From: Campylobacteraceae bacterium
Lineage (GTDB): Bacteria; Campylobacterota; Campylobacteria; Campylobacterales; Sulfurovaceae
Direction of reading: 5' to 3'
Length of the DNA stretch: 14,804 nucleotides
NCBI GenBank assembly: GCA_027081065.1
Contig: JALWLW010000083.1
Location: 1-14,804, forward strand
The position numbers and the translations under genes are program-made. Numbering within the stretch: the first letter of the stretch is position 1; the number at the start of each line of letters is the position of its first letter. This document shows positions 6,350 through 13,303 of this stretch, in pieces. A model generated the notes under the pieces. It worked only from the letters and a program-made list of their open reading frames with translations. It had not been told where the DNA came from and made no database searches.

Positions 6350-8554
6350 TCAAGAATTTTTATTTAGAAAATGCCCCACAACCTGCCCCAAAGCAATCCC
6401 CCCATCATTAGGAGGTATCTTATTACCAATGATAGCAAGAGGAAACCTATCTAACATAAGCCCCAAAAGCACCCTATTTTGAAACACCCCACCACTAAGT
6501 ACCAAGGGTAAATCATAAGGCTCATAAACAGCCTCAACAATGGCTACTAAAGTATGAAAAAATTTGCTAGTGGCTATTTGTGAGTTATTTTCTTTAACTA
6601 TCTCTTTTATCATTGCTAAAATATCTACTACCCCATTCTCATAGCCAAAAGGGTACACACCATTAATAATGTCACTATACAACTCCTCTAATCTCATACC
6701 ACTTTCACCCTCAAAACTCATGACTTGACAAACACCTAAAAGCGAAGCCACAGCATCAAAAAGCCGTCCAACCGAAGAGCTTAAAGGTGAGTTTAGTCCT
6801 TTTTTCCACATAAGGTATTGGGTCTGTAGTTCTTGTTTCGTAAACGCTTTTGTTGTTGGTGTATCTAGCTCAAATACCTCTTTACCATAGCATTCAAAAA
6901 GCAGACTCAACGCCACGCGTTTGGGTTCTTTTATGGCTTTAGCCCCTCCTAGAAGTTTAAAGTAATTTAAATGAGCTACTCTCTCATAACCCTCATAATC
7001 ACAGAGCATAAACTCTCCACCCCATAGCTTTCCATCGTCTCCATATCCTGTTCCATCAAATGCCACACCAAAAACTTGACCCTCTATTTTTTTCTCTGCC
7101 ATCACAGCTAAAATATGGGCGTAATGATGTTGGACTTCCCTCATCGCTAATGAAGAAGACTCTGCATATTTTCTACTTTCATAATTAGGATGCATATCAC
7201 AAGCAATAAGTTCTGGGGTAAACCTATAAATTCGTTTTAGATTCTCAATATTTTCCCGAAAGTACTCCACAGAAGCAATTCCCTCTAAATCACCAATATG
7301 AGGAGACAAAATCACTTGATTGTCAAAACCAATGGCAATGGTATTTTTCTGATTTGCCCCAACAGCCAAAACCTTTTTTTCCAATTGAAAAGGCAACTCA
7401 ATCTTAACAGGAGCATAACCCCTTGCACGACGCAAAATAAGCTCTTGATTCTTAACCACCATCATCACCGAGTCATCACAACCATTCACTATCTCTCTGT
7501 CATGGTCAAGTAAATAATCATAAACCCTTTTCAGTTTTTCAATGCTTTCTCTATTGGTCGCGAGTGGTTCATCCGTAACATTCGCAGAAGTAGCGACTAC
7601 AGGACGATTTAGTTTAGTTAAGATGAGTAGATGGAGAGGAGTATAAGGTAAAAACAACCCAATACGAGAGAGTTTTGGAGCAATATTTTCATCTATTTTT
7701 TTTGCATTTAACAAAACGATAGGACGTTCAACCGAACGTAACAATACCTCTTCATGCTTAGAAATATCAGCTAAGGCATTCGCCATTTTCATGTCTTTTA
7801 CCATTACAGCAAAAGGTTTTGAGGGTCGTTTTTTTCTAGCTCTTAAATTTTTGATTGCTTTTTTATTGGTCGCATCACAAACTAAATGATAACCACCTAC
7901 CCCTTTGATGGCTAAAATATTTCCTTGTTTTATAAGTTCAACAGCCCTATCAACAACACTTGACGCAGGAGTGTCAAGCCCCACAAGCTCTAAGCTTGTC
8001 CCACAATCCCAACACCCAATGGGTTGTGCATGATAGCGTCTGTCCATAGGGTTCGTATACTCTTCTTCACAGCTCTTACACATCTTAAAGAATTTCATTG
8101 AGGTATTGACCCTATCATAAGGTAAATCATAAATAATAGAGTAACGCACCCCACAATTAGTACAAGTAGTAAAAGGATAGCCAAAGCGACGATTAGAGGG
8201 GTCAAAAAGTTCTGTTTCACAGGCTTTACAAATGCTTACATCAGAAGGAATATTAACAGCTACCTCTCCTTTTTCTTTGGTCTTAACAATAGAGAAATCA
8301 CTGAAAAATTGTTTCTCAATTTGAATGCTACTTTGTTCATCTATCACAGCTAAAGGTGGGAGTTCCTCCTCAATCTTTTTTAAAAATTCTTCACAAACTT
8401 CAGACGAACAAGTAATAATAATTGTAACACCTTGGGAATCATTTAACACCGTTCCTTTTAGCTCAAAACGCATGGCTAATTGATAGATAAAGGGGCGAAA
8501 ACCTACGCCTTGGACGGTGCCTTTTATGGTTATTTTATAAGTACAATCCACCAT
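6350..8554 (-). CDS. hypF: Carbamoyltransferase HypF (hydrogenase maturation)
   Basis: HypF converts carbamoyl phosphate and ATP to a carbamoyl adenylate and loads it on HypE, the source of the cyanide ligands. The 734-residue protein has all canonical parts. The acylphosphatase domain has GTVQGVGFRPF (R20, N38). Two zinc fingers use C110/C113/C131/C134 and C159/C162/C181/C184. The YrdC domain has KGVGGYHLVC (217-226), RARKKRPSKPF (238-248) and ATSANVTDEPLATN (321-334). The Kae1-like domain has HHYAH (476-480), GVAFDGTGYGDDG (496-508), LSGGVFQNR (686-694) and PPNDGGIALG (714-723). The in-frame TTG at 8575 overlaps the AAGGAG, so I choose ATG 8554, ten bases downstream of it. It overlaps the upstream hypF-like gene by 20 bases. 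Confidence 0.96.
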   Translation of the reverse strand: MVDCTYKITIKGTVQGVGFRPFIYQLAMRFELKGTVLNDSQGVTIIITCSSEVCEEFLKKIEEELPPLAVIDEQSSIQIEKQFFSDFSIVKTKEKGEVAVNIPSDVSICKACETELFDPSNRRFGYPFTTCTNCGVRYSIIYDLPYDRVNTSMKFFKMCKSCEEEYTNPMDRRYHAQPIGCWDCGTSLELVGLDTPASSVVDRAVELIKQGNILAIKGVGGYHLVCDATNKKAIKNLRARKKRPSKPFAVMVKDMKMANALADISKHEEVLLRSVERPIVLLNAKKIDENIAPKLSRIGLFLPYTPLHLLILTKLNRPVVATSANVTDEPLATNRESIEKLKRVYDYLLDHDREIVNGCDDSVMMVVKNQELILRRARGYAPVKIELPFQLEKKVLAVGANQKNTIAIGFDNQVILSPHIGDLEGIASVEYFRENIENLKRIYRFTPELIACDMHPNYESRKYAESSSLAMREVQHHYAHILAVMAEKKIEGQVFGVAFDGTGYGDDGKLWGGEFMLCDYEGYERVAHLNYFKLLGGAKAIKEPKRVALSLLFECYGKEVFELDTPTTKAFTKQELQTQYLMWKKGLNSPLSSSVGRLFDAVASLLGVCQVMSFEGESGMRLEELYSDIINGVYPFGYENGVVDILAMIKEIVKENNSQIATSKFFHTLVAIVEAVYEPYDLPLVLSGGVFQNRVLLGLMLDRFPLAIIGNKIPPNDGGIALGQVVGHFLNKNS

Positions 8555-10550
8555 AGACAGCATTCTCCTTACCAATAGGTAAATTTTGATTCATCATCGG
8601 TTTGTATTGTCCCAAGGTTCGCTCTATTCTTGCATAGAGTGATTGATTTGCAAAAGTTTCACCTGTTAAAACAACCAAGCGTGTATCTACTTTTTCTAGG
8701 AGTTGAGGGACAATTTCGCCAATGTAGTCTCCAAATGATTCATAGATACTATAACACATATAAGCGTTCTCAACATCACCTAATTGATACGACATAATAG
8801 AGGTTAAAAAAGCATAGTTATCAAAACGATTGTCTTTTACTCTGGTGTCAATTTGTAATCCACCTTTACCTAAAAAGCTTAGTGCTTCGGCAGAAATTCC
8901 CTCAAAACTCTCATCTTCAAGCCCTAAGGTAATAGCCGTAACCTCAAAGATATCCATGTCACCTTCTAAGTTGTCTAAACGCTCCCAAACTTCAGGGTAC
9001 GCTTTTTTATAGTTACCTACCAAACGGTCTGAACCATCTCTAAGGGTACTTATTTTTTCCCAAAGGTTATCCGATTCAAAAGGAATGGCAGGAACAGCAT
9101 TAATAACTGTTTTACCATTATAATAAAGAAAATTAAGCGTCCCATCAAAATGTACGCCAACGGCTTTGTTACCTACTTTTTGATGTTCTGAGAGTACTGA
9201 AAGCATAGAAGCTTTATATTGTTCAAACTTATGTTCATTGCTATGTCCACTCTCAAACTCTTCGCTGTCTAAAACATAAAATTCATCTGTTGTCACTTTG
9301 TCAAAAAGTTCAATTGAATCTATTATCTTTTTCCCATCAACATTAACACAAGCTAAATCATGTGCTAGGCTCACACGATTATTATTACTATAAGCCCTCA
9401 TAGGGTAAACAATTCGTTCACCTGAGACAAACAGGGTCTTATCTTGGTTAATGAACACTTTTGTGTCTTTTTGAGGGTTAATCGGCATGTCAAAGTCCAC
9501 TAAAAAGTCAGCTTCGGCTTGTGCATCACACTCTCTATAGGCAATGTATTCTAACCCCACATTTAAAATCTCTTTTGCTAAAAGCATGGTCATACCATCA
9601 TCTGGATACTTCACCAATGCTGATGTACCATAAAGCTTTTTAATTTCATCACTTTTCGTGGCAACACGAAGCAGAGGACGTTCAATACTAAAAAGAGCAT
9701 TAAACTCTTGCTCTACCATCATAAGATGTTTATTAAATCCATGTGATGAAGCCATAAGCAAAGTAGATAGGGCAACCGATTCTTCACTTGAAGCTGAAAA
9801 GTTATAAGGTGAGGGTGAAAGGTTTTCACTTTTAGGTACAGAAGAAAAAGAGATTTTTTTAATCTCAGTTAATGCTTTGTTTGGATTAAAAAACTTTCTA
9901 TAGCCATGCATGGTTTTTATGAGTACTGTTTTTCCCGTTGCTATTGCCCCAGCTACTGCCTTAAAAAGTTTACGATAATCACCTTTATTAAGTGCCATAT
10001 GTTCTACTTCTTTGTCTAACATACGAATAGCAATACCACATTCAATACAAGAGATAAGAGGATAATCTTTACGCAAGGCATTGCTTTTAAGTTCCTCCTT
10101 ACAATCAGAACAAGGCACAAGAAACTTCATGTTTGTATTCTTACGTTCATAAGGATATTTCGTTAAAAATGGATGTTGTGAACCACAATGATTACAAGAG
10201 GTAAAAGGGTAATAATACCTACGAGAACTCACATCAAACATCTCTTTTTGACACGTTGGACAAGGAGCAATGTTCAAAGGTATATCAGGCTTTGTCTCAG
10301 GCAAAACAGCAGGTCGTTCATCAGAAAAATAGTGTTTTCCTTTCCCTAAAAAAAGTGAAGCAGGAAGCACCTCTTCTAGTCCCAATAAAAAGCTCTCTAA
10401 CTTCTCATCATCTTGATTAAAAGTCATAATGATTTTATCTGGAGTCTGAAGTACATCAACCTCTAATTCTTCTTGTACAGCATACACACGTATAAGATTT
10501 GCAATATAATGTTTTGGTGAGGTGAAGGCAATCTCGAAGATAAAGTACAT
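8535..10550 (-). CDS. Second HypF-like protein, probably catalytically inactive
   Basis: This intact 671-codon frame sits just upstream of hypF. The zinc-finger region is clearly HypF: C97/C100/C119/C122 (CPTCQKEMFDVSSRRYYYPF) and C147/C150/C168/C171, with the linker YPYERKNTNMKF matching HypF YDRVNTSMKF. Elsewhere key motifs are gone. The N-terminal 75 residues keep acylphosphatase-like length but lack VQGVGFRPF. YrdC keeps only IKTMHGYRKFFNPN and lacks the RARKKRPSKPF block. In Kae1 the metal-binding HHYAH is replaced (FEQYKAS), DGTGYGDDG becomes DGTLNFLYYNG, SGGVFQN becomes TGETFANQ, and PPNDGG becomes IGKENAVYGG. Carbamoylation activity is unlikely. A scaffold, regulator or HypF partner is possible. 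ATG 10550 has AAGGAAC five bases upstream. Confidence 0.85.
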   Translation of the reverse strand: MYFIFEIAFTSPKHYIANLIRVYAVQEELEVDVLQTPDKIIMTFNQDDEKLESFLLGLEEVLPASLFLGKGKHYFSDERPAVLPETKPDIPLNIAPCPTCQKEMFDVSSRRYYYPFTSCNHCGSQHPFLTKYPYERKNTNMKFLVPCSDCKEELKSNALRKDYPLISCIECGIAIRMLDKEVEHMALNKGDYRKLFKAVAGAIATGKTVLIKTMHGYRKFFNPNKALTEIKKISFSSVPKSENLSPSPYNFSASSEESVALSTLLMASSHGFNKHLMMVEQEFNALFSIERPLLRVATKSDEIKKLYGTSALVKYPDDGMTMLLAKEILNVGLEYIAYRECDAQAEADFLVDFDMPINPQKDTKVFINQDKTLFVSGERIVYPMRAYSNNNRVSLAHDLACVNVDGKKIIDSIELFDKVTTDEFYVLDSEEFESGHSNEHKFEQYKASMLSVLSEHQKVGNKAVGVHFDGTLNFLYYNGKTVINAVPAIPFESDNLWEKISTLRDGSDRLVGNYKKAYPEVWERLDNLEGDMDIFEVTAITLGLEDESFEGISAEALSFLGKGGLQIDTRVKDNRFDNYAFLTSIMSYQLGDVENAYMCYSIYESFGDYIGEIVPQLLEKVDTRLVVLTGETFANQSLYARIERTLGQYKPMMNQNLPIGKENAVYGGLYL

Positions 10551-10597
10551 GATGTTCCTTAGAGTGAATAGTTGTTCATTATTTTAGGGGAATTGGG

Positions 10598-10603
10598 CTT
10601 ATA
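10598..10603 (-). promoter_or_regulatory. Possible -10 element for the hypF2-hypF operon
   Basis: On the minus strand TATAAG lies about 48 bases before the hypF2 start. There is no convincing -35 hexamer at 17-18 bases, though Campylobacterota promoters often lack one. This is the best candidate in the 132-bp gap shared with the divergent antitoxin gene. No sigma-54 pattern (TGGCAC-N5-TTGC) is visible. Confidence 0.25.
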
Positions 10604-10626
10604 CATTGCAAAAATAAAGACTAAAC

Positions 10627-10676
10627 TTGACAAAATTCACAAACTTAGCTAATATTAGCTAAGTAAATAAAAGGAG
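10627..10676 (+). promoter_or_regulatory. Promoter, 22-bp palindromic operator and RBS of the phd-vapC module
   Basis: TTGACA (10627-10632), a 17-base spacer and TAATAT (10650-10655) form a sigma-70-type promoter. A perfect 22-bp palindrome occupies 10643-10664, with half-site ACTTAGCTAAT, and covers the -10. That is where a Phd-type antitoxin dimer would block transcription. AAAAGGAG at 10669-10676 is the ribosome binding site, six bases before the ATG. Confidence 0.75.
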
Positions 10677-10682
10677 TTTTTC

Positions 10683-10916
10683 ATGACTGTAAATATGCAT
10701 GAAGCCAAAACAAATCTTTCCAAACTCATAACCCTGTTAGATAAAGGAGAAGAGATTGTTATTGCAAAAGCAGGTAATCCTGTTGCTAAACTTGTCTCTT
10801 ATATACCTGAGAAAAAAAAGAGAACTCCAAATCTCTTAAAAGACAAAATACTCTTTTATGAAGATTTTGACAGTTCCAACGATGAGATTACAACACTCTT
10901 TGAGGGTGGTTTTTAA
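10683..10916 (+). CDS. Phd/YefM-family antitoxin
   Basis: This 77-residue protein begins MTVNMHEAKTNLSKLITLLD, with GEEIVIAKAGNPVAKLVSYI at 27-46. It is the classic Phd/YefM DNA-binding fold that neutralises a toxin and represses its own operon. The C-terminal part (KKKRTPNLLKDKILFYEDFD onward) is the flexible toxin-binding tail, with the PN-LKDKI-DFD pattern typical of partners of PIN toxins. Its stop overlaps the toxin start by one base (TAATG), so the two are translationally coupled. The perfect palindrome over its promoter fits autoregulation. Confidence 0.92.
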   Translation: MTVNMHEAKTNLSKLITLLDKGEEIVIAKAGNPVAKLVSYIPEKKKRTPNLLKDKILFYEDFDSSNDEITTLFEGGF

Positions 10917-11305
10917 TGGCTAAATATCTATTAGACACCCACATATTTTTATGGTGGCTAAGTGACGCTGAACAACTAAGCCAAGAGGTTTTTGATATTA
11001 TCTCCAATACTTCAAATCAAATCTACATCTCATCAGCAACCATTTGGGAGATAGCCATAAAAGAGGCATTGGGAAAACTAAAAGTAGAAGCAGACCTAAA
11101 CAGTGCCATAGAAGCCAATGGTTTTATAGAATTAAAAGTCTCTGCTATTTGTGCCAATGCTACTAAAAAGCTAGAGCCTATTCACCGTGACCCATTTGAT
11201 AGAATGTTAATTTCACAGGCTATTCAAGGAGAAATGACACTTATTACTGTTGATAGGTTTATTGTTCAGTATGAGGGTGTTAAGGTTTTGAGTTTTAAGA
11301 GATGA
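10916..11305 (+). CDS. PIN-domain ribonuclease toxin (VapC-type)
   Basis: This 129-residue PIN-domain RNase is the partner of the Phd-type antitoxin. All acidic metal-binding positions are present: D7 (LLDTHIFLWW), E45 (SATIWEIAIKEALGKL), D95 (HRDPFDRMLISQA) and D113 (LITVDRFI). It matches the PIN subfamily that begins LLDTHIFLWWL and normally pairs with Phd/YefM antitoxins. VapC toxins cut specific tRNAs or rRNA; the target here is not predictable. The module appears intact and functional. A hairpin with a T-tract follows. Confidence 0.93.
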   Translation: MAKYLLDTHIFLWWLSDAEQLSQEVFDIISNTSNQIYISSATIWEIAIKEALGKLKVEADLNSAIEANGFIELKVSAICANATKKLEPIHRDPFDRMLISQAIQGEMTLITVDRFIVQYEGVKVLSFKR

Positions 11306-11331
11306 GAGGCATGACTATAAGTAGCCTGTCA

Positions 11332-11381
11332 CCTTTTATTTTTTATTTATAAAAGGGCTTTGACCCCCTTAGTTTTTTTTT
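11332..11381 (+). terminator. Terminator region after vapC with two alternative hairpins
   Basis: CCTTTTAT (11332-11339) pairs with ATAAAAGG (11349-11356). Alternatively AAGGG (11353-11357) pairs with CCCTT (11366-11370), followed by a run of nine T (11373-11381). The second form is a standard intrinsic terminator shape with a short stem. The two forms share bases and cannot coexist. Confidence 0.55.
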
Positions 11382-11425
11382 AATCACATTAAGATAAACT
11401 ACCTAAAACAAGCGAAGGAATAAAA

Positions 11426-12658
11426 TTGAAAAAGAAAGAAGAATATAATAAAATAAAACAATATATAATTAATCCAATAGAAAATGGATTATGGGAAACA
11501 ACTTTTAGTAATAATCCTTCACAACCAGATTCTTTTGTTTCATATATATACAATTTTTTTCAACAGACTCAGCAATATAATGACTATATTATAACCGTTT
11601 TATCTAATATGTATTATATTGCCAATCCTCCTGCCATAAATCAATCTTATAATATTCCTGACAATTATAATATTCGTATTAAAAAAATTATAGAAAAATA
11701 TAATATTAAAATAATTCAAAATAATTTAATTATTGATGAAGAATTCTTATTTATTTTTCAATCTACTAATTCAAGAAAATCTACAATTTTATCATTAAGC
11801 AAAACATTGGTAAATAATTTAGAGAAAATATTTGAAGAGCTTGAATATAATGGAACTGTAGAAAAAAAAGAAAAAAGATTTTCTCCAAAAGCTATTTTAT
11901 TTCAACCTTACTTTTTTTATGTTCAAATTATATCTCATGATTTATTTTCTTCAACTCAAGATGAACTTAATTATTTTAATCGAGCAATTACAGCTTACAA
12001 TAGTAGCCATCATCAATATTCTTTTCATAATAATCATCAATATGAAGAATCTATTAGAATGATAGGTAAAGCATTTGAATCAAGATTGACAAATATCTAT
12101 GAAACTTTGTTACGAAAAGATGCTTCTCATTTATCTTCAATTGGAAAATTGAAAAATAGTATAGAAAGTGAAATAAAAAATATTCTTCAAATTACTAATC
12201 AACAAAGAGAATATACTATTTCAAGTATATCAGAAGAAATTTATAGGAAGTCTAAAAGTTTAGAAAGAACAAATGAACAAAAACCTCAGAAAATAATTAA
12301 TACATTTAAAGAGATAGCAAAAGCAATAGAAAAACAATTACAACATAATAATGATGACAAAGTATTATTTCCTCCTGAAATACAAAAGGAGCTTGAAAAT
12401 TTGTTAGAATTAAGAAATCAAGTTTCTCATCATAATACTATTCAAAGTACACAAGAAAATGCAATAAGTATGCTTTTCTCTTATATTAAAGTTTATTTAT
12501 GGTGGAAAGAAGTATCTCAACATATTCAAAATTGGGACGGAACAAAAAAAGAGGTTATAGAAGAATTTGAAAGATTAAAGAAAGATAACAGCATATTAAA
12601 GTTTAAGAGTTTTTTAGAGAAACCTATTTATGATATAACTGATTTTGTACTAATTTAG
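11426..12658 (+). CDS. AT-rich HEPN-like protein, candidate defence ribonuclease
   Basis: I do not recognise the full 410-residue protein. Its second half looks all-helical. A helix AFESRLTNIYETLLRKD (216-232) and a later LENLLELRNQVSHHN (323-337) resemble the first and catalytic helices of HEPN domains, with R330-x4-H335 matching the R-x4-6-H RNase motif. The segment 340-365 would be the closing helix. The first 200 residues are Asn/Tyr/Ile-rich with no motif I know. Base composition is extreme: two 60-base stretches I counted are 15% and 23% GC, against 45% in one hypF stretch, so horizontal transfer is likely. The start is TTG at 11426, supported by GAAGGA six bases upstream. It stands alone among toxin-antitoxin genes, which fits an abortive-infection role. 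Confidence 0.5.
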   Translation: MKKKEEYNKIKQYIINPIENGLWETTFSNNPSQPDSFVSYIYNFFQQTQQYNDYIITVLSNMYYIANPPAINQSYNIPDNYNIRIKKIIEKYNIKIIQNNLIIDEEFLFIFQSTNSRKSTILSLSKTLVNNLEKIFEELEYNGTVEKKEKRFSPKAILFQPYFFYVQIISHDLFSSTQDELNYFNRAITAYNSSHHQYSFHNNHQYEESIRMIGKAFESRLTNIYETLLRKDASHLSSIGKLKNSIESEIKNILQITNQQREYTISSISEEIYRKSKSLERTNEQKPQKIINTFKEIAKAIEKQLQHNNDDKVLFPPEIQKELENLLELRNQVSHHNTIQSTQENAISMLFSYIKVYLWWKEVSQHIQNWDGTKKEVIEEFERLKKDNSILKFKSFLEKPIYDITDFVLI

Positions 12659-12671
12659 TAAAAATAGTAAT

Positions 12672-12703
12672 AGCATAGGGGTCAAAAAGCATAGGAATCA
12701 AAG
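12672..12703 (+). repeat. Two 16-bp direct repeats after the HEPN-like gene
   Basis: AGCATAGGGGTCAAAA (12672-12687) is followed directly by AGCATAGGAATCAAAG (12688-12703), identical at 13 of 16 positions. The first copy contains GGGGTCAAA (12678-12686), the exact reverse complement of TTTGACCCC at 11359-11367 on the other side of the HEPN-like gene. AAAATAG (12661-12667) and CTATTTT (12704-12710) could form a stem around the pair. Confidence 0.55.
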
Positions 12704-12765
12704 CTATTTTACATAAAAAATCTTAATATATTCTAAAACAAAAACCTCATTAAACTCCAAGACTC

Positions 12766-12807
12766 TTGACAAAACGGCGATATTCGCCTATAATTAAGAA
12801 TAAGGAG
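12766..12807 (+). promoter_or_regulatory. Perfect consensus promoter with palindromic operator in the spacer
   Basis: TTGACA (12766-12771), exactly 17 bases, then TATAAT (12789-12794). Both hexamers match the sigma-70 consensus completely. GGCGATATTCGCC (12776-12788), an inverted repeat of GGCGA around TAT, fills the spacer up to the -10. It is an obvious operator for the helix-turn-helix protein encoded next. AAGGAG (12802-12807) is the ribosome binding site, five bases before the ATG. Confidence 0.85.
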
Positions 12808-12812
12808 TAGCT

Positions 12813-13301
12813 ATGACCCAACAACAAATACAAAAACTTCTAAATGTCCCTGAACGAACTTTGCGAGATTGGAAAAAAGGAAACAGAGCAAAACTCTATC
12901 AGCTTTTAGAAACTTTGGACTATAGCCAAGCCGAACAACTACTAAACATGACCAACAATAATGACTTAAAAAAACTGCTAGAAAATGAGAAGTATTTCAC
13001 TTCTTTAAGAGATTTTGAAAAGAGTCTTTACCCAATACTTGTATCGGGTCGAGATAGTTCTGTATGGTCAAAATTGGCAAAAGATAACACCTTATCTAAA
13101 GAAGCGAGAGCAAGAAGTGCTTATCTCTATAGTTTTTTAACTGATAGATTGGTAGAACTCACGTTTAAAACCAAAGTCAATGTAGGTTTTTATCATGGCA
13201 ATAAAACCGAAACAGGTAATGGATTAGCTAGGCTTTATGGTTTGACAAATGGTATAGATATGGCACGATTTAATCAGTTTAAAATGACGGGTAGGTTTTA
13301 A
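12813..13301 (+). CDS. Helix-turn-helix protein, putative antitoxin/regulator of a nucleotidyltransferase
   Basis: This 162-residue protein has an N-terminal helix-turn-helix: QQIQKLLNVPERTLRDWKKG (4-23) has the shape of a DNA-binding helix pair ending in a W-KKG recognition helix. The rest has no motif I can name. It contains a basic helix region (LSKEARARSAYLYSFLTDRL) and ends in a glycine/aromatic-rich segment (GFYHGNKTETGNGLARLYGL). It is the first gene of a two-gene operon and is two bases from the nucleotidyltransferase. A very strong promoter carrying a palindrome precedes it. This layout is typical of an autoregulating antitoxin. The assignment as antitoxin is inference. Confidence 0.6.
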   Translation: MTQQQIQKLLNVPERTLRDWKKGNRAKLYQLLETLDYSQAEQLLNMTNNNDLKKLLENEKYFTSLRDFEKSLYPILVSGRDSSVWSKLAKDNTLSKEARARSAYLYSFLTDRLVELTFKTKVNVGFYHGNKTETGNGLARLYGLTNGIDMARFNQFKMTGRF

Positions 13302-13303
13302 GT

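Noticed and set aside
8555..8575. Earlier hypF starts (TTG at 8575, ATG at 8563)
   Set aside because: The TTG start overlaps the AAGGAG and the 8563 ATG is only one base from it. The ATG at 8554 has usable spacing and matches the usual HypF N-terminus.
8535..10550. hypF2 as a simple dead duplicate of hypF
   Set aside because: The frame is 671 codons without stop or frameshift and has a good ribosome binding site. The zinc-finger cysteines are all retained, which random decay would not leave.
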